Of a stretch of DNA of 48,618 nt, positions 44,937 to 48,618 are shown piece after piece. Both the position numbers and the translations under genes were made by a program. Where the stretch lies: the NCBI GenBank assembly GCA_013289985.1, contig JABCYW010000033.1, forward strand, positions 1 to 48,618. Reading direction: 5' to 3'. Source of the stretch: Betaproteobacteria bacterium. GTDB taxonomy: Bacteria > Pseudomonadota > Gammaproteobacteria > Burkholderiales > Burkholderiaceae_C. Within the stretch, counting starts at the first letter, position 1. Each line of letters starts with the position of its first letter. The notes under the pieces are model-generated. The model was not told the origin of the DNA, did not search any database, and saw only the letters and a program-made list of their open reading frames with translations.

Positions 44937-46112
44937 TTACTGGGCGGCGGCCGCGCGCGGGCCCGGACGGCGGCGCTTCGGCTTGGGGCCGCCGGTGAGC
45001 GGGTCGAGTTCGGGCGGCACGCTCACGTCGGGCGGACGCAGGTTCGGGTTGGCCGCGCCGCGCAGCTGGTAGACCCAGGCCAGCACCTGCGCCACCGCGG
45101 CGAACAGCATGGCCGGCACCTCGCCGTCGATCTCCACGTGGGTGTAGAGCGCGCGGGCGAGCGGCGGGGCCTCGAGCACGGGCACGCCGGCGTCGCGGGC
45201 CAGGTCGCGGATGCGCATCGCGAGGCGGTCGGTGCCCTTGGCCACGACGCGCGGGGCGCCCATCGCGTTCTGGTCGTACTTCAGCGCGACGGCGTAGTGG
45301 GTCGGGTTCATCACGACGATGTCCGCCACGGGCACGGCCTTCATCATCCGGCGCTTGGCCATCTCGCGCATCTTCTGCTTCATCTTGGCCTTGACCTCGA
45401 CGTTGCCCTCGGACTCCTTGTGCTCCTGCTTCTGTTCCTCGCGGCTCATCTTGAGCTTGTCCATGAAGCTCTTCTTCTGCCAGGGCACGTCCACCAGGGC
45501 CCACGCGGCCAGCACGGCCAGCATCGCCAGGAAGCCGCCGCCCAGCGTGCGGCCGACCGTGGCCAGGCCGTCGGGCAGCTCGGCCGCGAGCACGCCGCCG
45601 AGTTCGGAGAAATGGTTCTTCAGGTAGACCGTGCCGGCGAAGCCGACGGCGATCGCCAGGGCCGAGGCCTTGAGCACGGTCACCAGCTGGTGGGGGCTGA
45701 ACAGGCGCGCGAAGCCCGAGATCGGGTTCAGGCGACCGAAGTTCGGCGAAACCGCCTTCATCGTCATGTTCCAGCCGCCGAACGCGATGTTGGACGCGAC
45801 GCCGGCCGCCATGAACAGGCCGCCGGCGATCAGCACCACCATGAAGCCGCGCGTGAACAGCCCCACCGCGAATTCGCCGGTGGCCTGCGGGCTGGCGATC
45901 ACGCGGTGGTCGAAGGTGAGGCCGTCGGCCAGCAGGCGCTGCGAATAGCTCGTCAGCGACGGCATCACCGTGAACAGCAGCGTCGCGGCCAGGCACATGG
46001 CGACGAAATGGCCCAGGTCCCGCGAGCGCGGGACATTGCCTTCCTGCCTCGCCTTGCGAATCTTCTTCGCTGAGGCGGGGAGGTTGCGGTCTGCGGAGTC
46101 TTGGCCGGCCAT
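44937..46112 (-). CDS. flhB: Flagellar export apparatus protein FlhB
   Basis: 391 residues. FlhB switches export specificity from hook to filament proteins by self-cleavage. The cleavage motif is intact: VVMNPTHYAVALKYD, with Asn-Pro near residue 268. Four membrane helices lie in the first 210 residues (FVAMCLAATLLFTVMPSLTSY, MVVLIAGGLFMAAGVASNIAF and others), preceded by KTEQAT-family-like QDSADRNLPASAKKIRKARQEGNVPRSRDL. The C-terminal tail is long and Pro/Arg-rich (LDPLTGGPKPKRRRPGPRAAAAQ). It is the first gene of the operon and divergent from panD with a 230-bp gap in which I can name no sigma-specific promoter. Confidence 0.97.
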   Translation of the reverse strand: MAGQDSADRNLPASAKKIRKARQEGNVPRSRDLGHFVAMCLAATLLFTVMPSLTSYSQRLLADGLTFDHRVIASPQATGEFAVGLFTRGFMVVLIAGGLFMAAGVASNIAFGGWNMTMKAVSPNFGRLNPISGFARLFSPHQLVTVLKASALAIAVGFAGTVYLKNHFSELGGVLAAELPDGLATVGRTLGGGFLAMLAVLAAWALVDVPWQKKSFMDKLKMSREEQKQEHKESEGNVEVKAKMKQKMREMAKRRMMKAVPVADIVVMNPTHYAVALKYDQNAMGAPRVVAKGTDRLAMRIRDLARDAGVPVLEAPPLARALYTHVEIDGEVPAMLFAAVAQVLAWVYQLRGAANPNLRPPDVSVPPELDPLTGGPKPKRRRPGPRAAAAQ

Positions 46113-46342
46113 GAGGGGTCAGGTATGCGGAATTCGGGCAGGGGTTCGTGTGACGACATGTTGCCGCCCAGGGCCGGAAACTTGAGCCGGAAAAGAGCCC
46201 GAAAACCCGCTTCCTCCGGGATGCGCCGGCCGGGCCGAAAGCCCCTGTCCTGCAGGGCCGAATGCGTCCAGCGGGAGAAGCCGGGCAAAATCCGCTCTTT
46301 TCCCCCGACAGGCGCCCGGTTTCCCAGGGCGCCGCCAAGACG

Positions 46343-46744
46343 ATGTTCCGTACCCTGCTCAAATCCAAGATCCACCGCGCCCGCGTCACGCACTGCGAGC
46401 TTCACTACGAGGGCTCCTGCGCCATCGACGAAGACCTGCTGGACGCGGCCAACCTGCGCGAGAACGAGCAGGTGCACATCTGGGACGTGGACAACGGCGA
46501 GCGCCTGGTCACCTACGCGCTGCGCGCGCCGCGCGGAAGCGGCATCATCTCGCTCAACGGTTCGGCCGCGCGCCGCGCCGCCGTGGGCGACCTGGTGATC
46601 ATCGCGGCGTTCGCGATGGTGCACGAGGACAAGCTCGAGGACGCGGAGCCCAAGCTCGTCTTCGTGGACGAGAGCAACCGCATCAAGCCGCGCCCGCCCT
46701 TCGTCGGCCACACCGAAGAGACCGTCGCGGCCGCGCTGAAATGA
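46343..46744 (+). CDS. panD: Aspartate 1-decarboxylase
   Basis: 133 residues. PanD is a pyruvoyl enzyme making beta-alanine from aspartate for pantothenate and CoA. The self-processing site Gly24-Ser25 ([14 protein letters not shown]) is present, as are [16 protein letters not shown], the catalytic-region [33 protein letters not shown] and the C-terminal [11 protein letters not shown]. It is slightly longer than E. coli PanD through the tail [21 protein letters not shown]. The stop overlaps the bioA start by four bases (ATGA). Confidence 0.96.
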   Translation: MFRTLLKSKIHRARVTHCELHYEGSCAIDEDLLDAANLRENEQVHIWDVDNGERLVTYALRAPRGSGIISLNGSAARRAAVGDLVIIAAFAMVHEDKLEDAEPKLVFVDESNRIKPRPPFVGHTEETVAAALK

Positions 46745-48135
46745 CTTCCACGCTGACGGGTTCCAACGCCGCGTGGCGCGCGCGCAGCCTGCGCGCGGTG
46801 TGGCACCCGTGCACGCAGATGAAGGCGCACGGCGCGCCCGACGGCCCGCAGGCCGACAGCACGCCGCTCATCGCCATCGCGTCGGCCGAGGGCCCGTGGC
46901 TCGTCGACGTCGAAGGCAAGCGCTACCTCGACGGCATCAGCTCGTGGTGGACCAACCTGTTCGGGCACGGCCATCCGGCCATCCGCTCGGCGCTGGTCGA
47001 CCAGTTGTCGCGACTCGACCACACGATGCTGGCGGGCTTGACGCACGCGCCGGTCGTCGAGTTGTCGGAGCGCCTGGCCGCCCTCACCGGCCTGGGCCAC
47101 GCGTTCTACGCCAGCGACGGCGCCTCGGCCACCGAGATCGCGCTGAAGATGAGCGCGCACCATTGGCGCAACGCGGGCAGGCCTGGAAAGAACCGCTTCG
47201 TCGCCTTGCAGGGCGGCTACCACGGCGAGACGGCCGGCGCGCTGGGCGTGACCGACATCGCGCTGTTCCGCGAGGCCTACGCGCCGCTGGTGCGCCTGTC
47301 GGCCACGGTGGCCTCGCCCGACGCGCGCGGCGCGCAGGGCGACGAGACCGCCGCCGACGTCGCCCATCGCGCGGCGCGCGCGCTGGAGGCCTGGCTCGCC
47401 GAGCACCACGCGGAGACCGCCGCCTTCATCGTCGAGCCGCTGGTGCAGTGCGCCACCGGCATGGCCATGCACGACCCGGCCTACCTGCGCGAGGCGCGCG
47501 CGCTGTGCGACCGCTACGGCGTGCACCTGGTGGTGGACGAGATCGCCGTGGGCTTCGGTCGCACCGGCACGATGTTCGCGCACCAGCAGGCCGGCATCCG
47601 CCCCGACTTCATCTGCCTGTCCAAGGGCCTGACCGGCGGCACGCTGCCGCTGGCCGCGGTGCTCACCACCGACGCCGTGTATGAAGGCTTCTACGACGAC
47701 GACGCGGCGCGCGGCTTCCTGCACTCGCACTCGTACACCGGCAACCCGCTCGCGTGCCGCGCGGCGCTGGCCACGCTGGACATCTTCGAGCGCGAGAACG
47801 TGCTGGCAGTCAACCTCGAACGCGCACGGATGATCGACGCCCTGCTCGCGCCGCTGCACGCCCATGAGCGCGTACGCAACGCGCGCCGCATCGGCATGAT
47901 CTGGGCCTGGGACATCGCGGACGCGCCGGGCAACTTCGCGCGCCGCTACGCGCGCCACGCGCTGGCCCATGGCCTGCTGCTGCGACCCATCGGCTCCACG
48001 CTCTACGCGATGCCGCCCTACGTGCTGGAAGAGGACACCGCGCGCCACCTGGCCGACGGCGCGCTGGCCGCGCTGGAGGCCACGCTGGCCGAGGCCGAGC
48101 CGTCGCTGTTCGACGACGAACGGGCGCTGCCATGA
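46741..48135 (+). CDS. bioA: Adenosylmethionine-8-amino-7-oxononanoate aminotransferase
   Basis: 464 residues, a PLP-dependent class III aminotransferase that forms 7,8-diaminopelargonate in biotin synthesis using S-adenosylmethionine as donor. Features include [32 protein letters not shown] near residues 58-78, [36 protein letters not shown], the PLP Asp in [19 protein letters not shown] and the Schiff-base lysine in [17 protein letters not shown] near residue 294. It overlaps panD upstream and bioD downstream by four bases each. Confidence 0.97.
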   Translation: MTSTLTGSNAAWRARSLRAVWHPCTQMKAHGAPDGPQADSTPLIAIASAEGPWLVDVEGKRYLDGISSWWTNLFGHGHPAIRSALVDQLSRLDHTMLAGLTHAPVVELSERLAALTGLGHAFYASDGASATEIALKMSAHHWRNAGRPGKNRFVALQGGYHGETAGALGVTDIALFREAYAPLVRLSATVASPDARGAQGDETAADVAHRAARALEAWLAEHHAETAAFIVEPLVQCATGMAMHDPAYLREARALCDRYGVHLVVDEIAVGFGRTGTMFAHQQAGIRPDFICLSKGLTGGTLPLAAVLTTDAVYEGFYDDDAARGFLHSHSYTGNPLACRAALATLDIFERENVLAVNLERARMIDALLAPLHAHERVRNARRIGMIWAWDIADAPGNFARRYARHALAHGLLLRPIGSTLYAMPPYVLEEDTARHLADGALAALEATLAEAEPSLFDDERALP

Positions 48136-48618
48136 CCGCGTATTTCGTCGTCGGTACCGACACGGGCATCGGCAAGACCCACGCCACGAGCGCGCTGCTG
48201 CACGCGCTCGCACGCTCGCACGCGCGCGTTTGCGGCATGAAGCCGATCGCCGCCGGCGGCGTGCGGACCGCCGACGGGTTCTCCAACGAGGACTCGATCG
48301 CGCACCGCGCCGCGTCCACCGTGCGCGTGCCGCCCGAGCTGGACAACCCGATCCTGCTGCCCGAGCCGCTGTCGCCGCACATCGCCGCGGCACGCGCCGG
48401 CACGCCCATCTCGTTCGACGCCGTGCTCGGCGCCGTCGCCGAACTGCGTTCGCGCACCGACGCGCTGGTGGTCGAGGGCGCCGGCGGCTTCCTGGTGCCG
48501 CTGTCCGAGACGCAGACCGGCGCCGACCTCGCGGTGGCGCTGGGCCTGCCGCTGGTGCTGGTGGTGGGCATGCGCCTGGGCTGCCTCAACCACGCGCTGC
48601 TTACCGCGCAGGCGATCC
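48132..48618 (+). CDS. bioD: Dethiobiotin synthetase (cut by right edge)
   Basis: The first 162 residues are in the window and the frame runs off the end. BioD closes the ureido ring of dethiobiotin using CO2 and ATP. The P-loop GTDTGIGKTHAT (Lys15, Thr16) is intact, with the substrate-contacting MKPIAAGG and the VVEGAGGFLVPLSE motif near 115-128. The ATG overlaps the bioA stop (ATGA), so panD, bioA and bioD are one transcript. Confidence 0.96.
   Translation, partial: MTAYFVVGTDTGIGKTHATSALLHALARSHARVCGMKPIAAGGVRTADGFSNEDSIAHRAASTVRVPPELDNPILLPEPLSPHIAAARAGTPISFDAVLGAVAELRSRTDALVVEGAGGFLVPLSETQTGADLAVALGLPLVLVVGMRLGCLNHALLTAQAI

Overview
The window is a stretch of bacterial chromosome with high G+C content and dense coding on both strands. 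Gene content suggests a motile, aerobic, Gram-negative betaproteobacterium, probably of the order Burkholderiales. The evidence is the flhB-flhA-flhF-flhG-fliA flagellar order, a split VC_2705-type sodium:solute symporter, a bifunctional Rel/SpoT enzyme, a TonB-dependent receptor and strong G/C bias at third codon positions. The placement is inferred from gene content, not from a database match.

Left part (1-10.5 kb): prfB (cut by the left edge, with a classic programmed frameshift), a rhomboid protease, a two-subunit sodium:solute symporter, a LysR regulator divergent from a small tautomerase, a hydrolase/glycine-zipper pair, a GNAT acetyltransferase/acyl-CoA ligase pair, and a compact DUF2975 / XRE regulator / proline-rich protein cluster whose AT-rich promoter carries a likely operator.

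Middle part (10.6-26 kb): a YbaK-like deacylase, a large TonB-dependent receptor, a kumamolisin-like S53 peptidase, a TPR/glycine-rich membrane protein, a DUF427 protein, a complete GGDEF-EAL protein, plsY, a RidA protein, a YciO/Sua5 protein, an EamA transporter, a PHP phosphoesterase, speD, a small unknown protein and an MFS transporter.

Accessory island (26.0-30.5 kb): the least ordinary part. Two copies of a roughly 335-bp unknown repeat face each other as a large inverted repeat. One copy is interrupted by a 1.29-kb IS3-family element and also carries about 93 extra bases. Next to it is a secreted modular beta-1,3-glucanase (CBM56-like, beta/gamma-crystallin and GH64 domains). Upstream of the glucanase lies a perfect LacI-family-type operator palindrome, with no LacI regulator in the window.

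Right part (30.5-48.6 kb): rel/spoT with a translationally coupled DUF748 protein, a POT peptide transporter, a glutamine cyclotransferase, greB coupled to a WYL regulator, two unknown genes, the flagellar export/regulation operon flhB-flhA-flhF-flhG-fliA closed by a terminator, and a divergent panD-bioA-bioD vitamin operon cut by the right edge. The flhG-like protein lacks the P-loop expected of the family. I found no tRNA, rRNA or CRISPR array.
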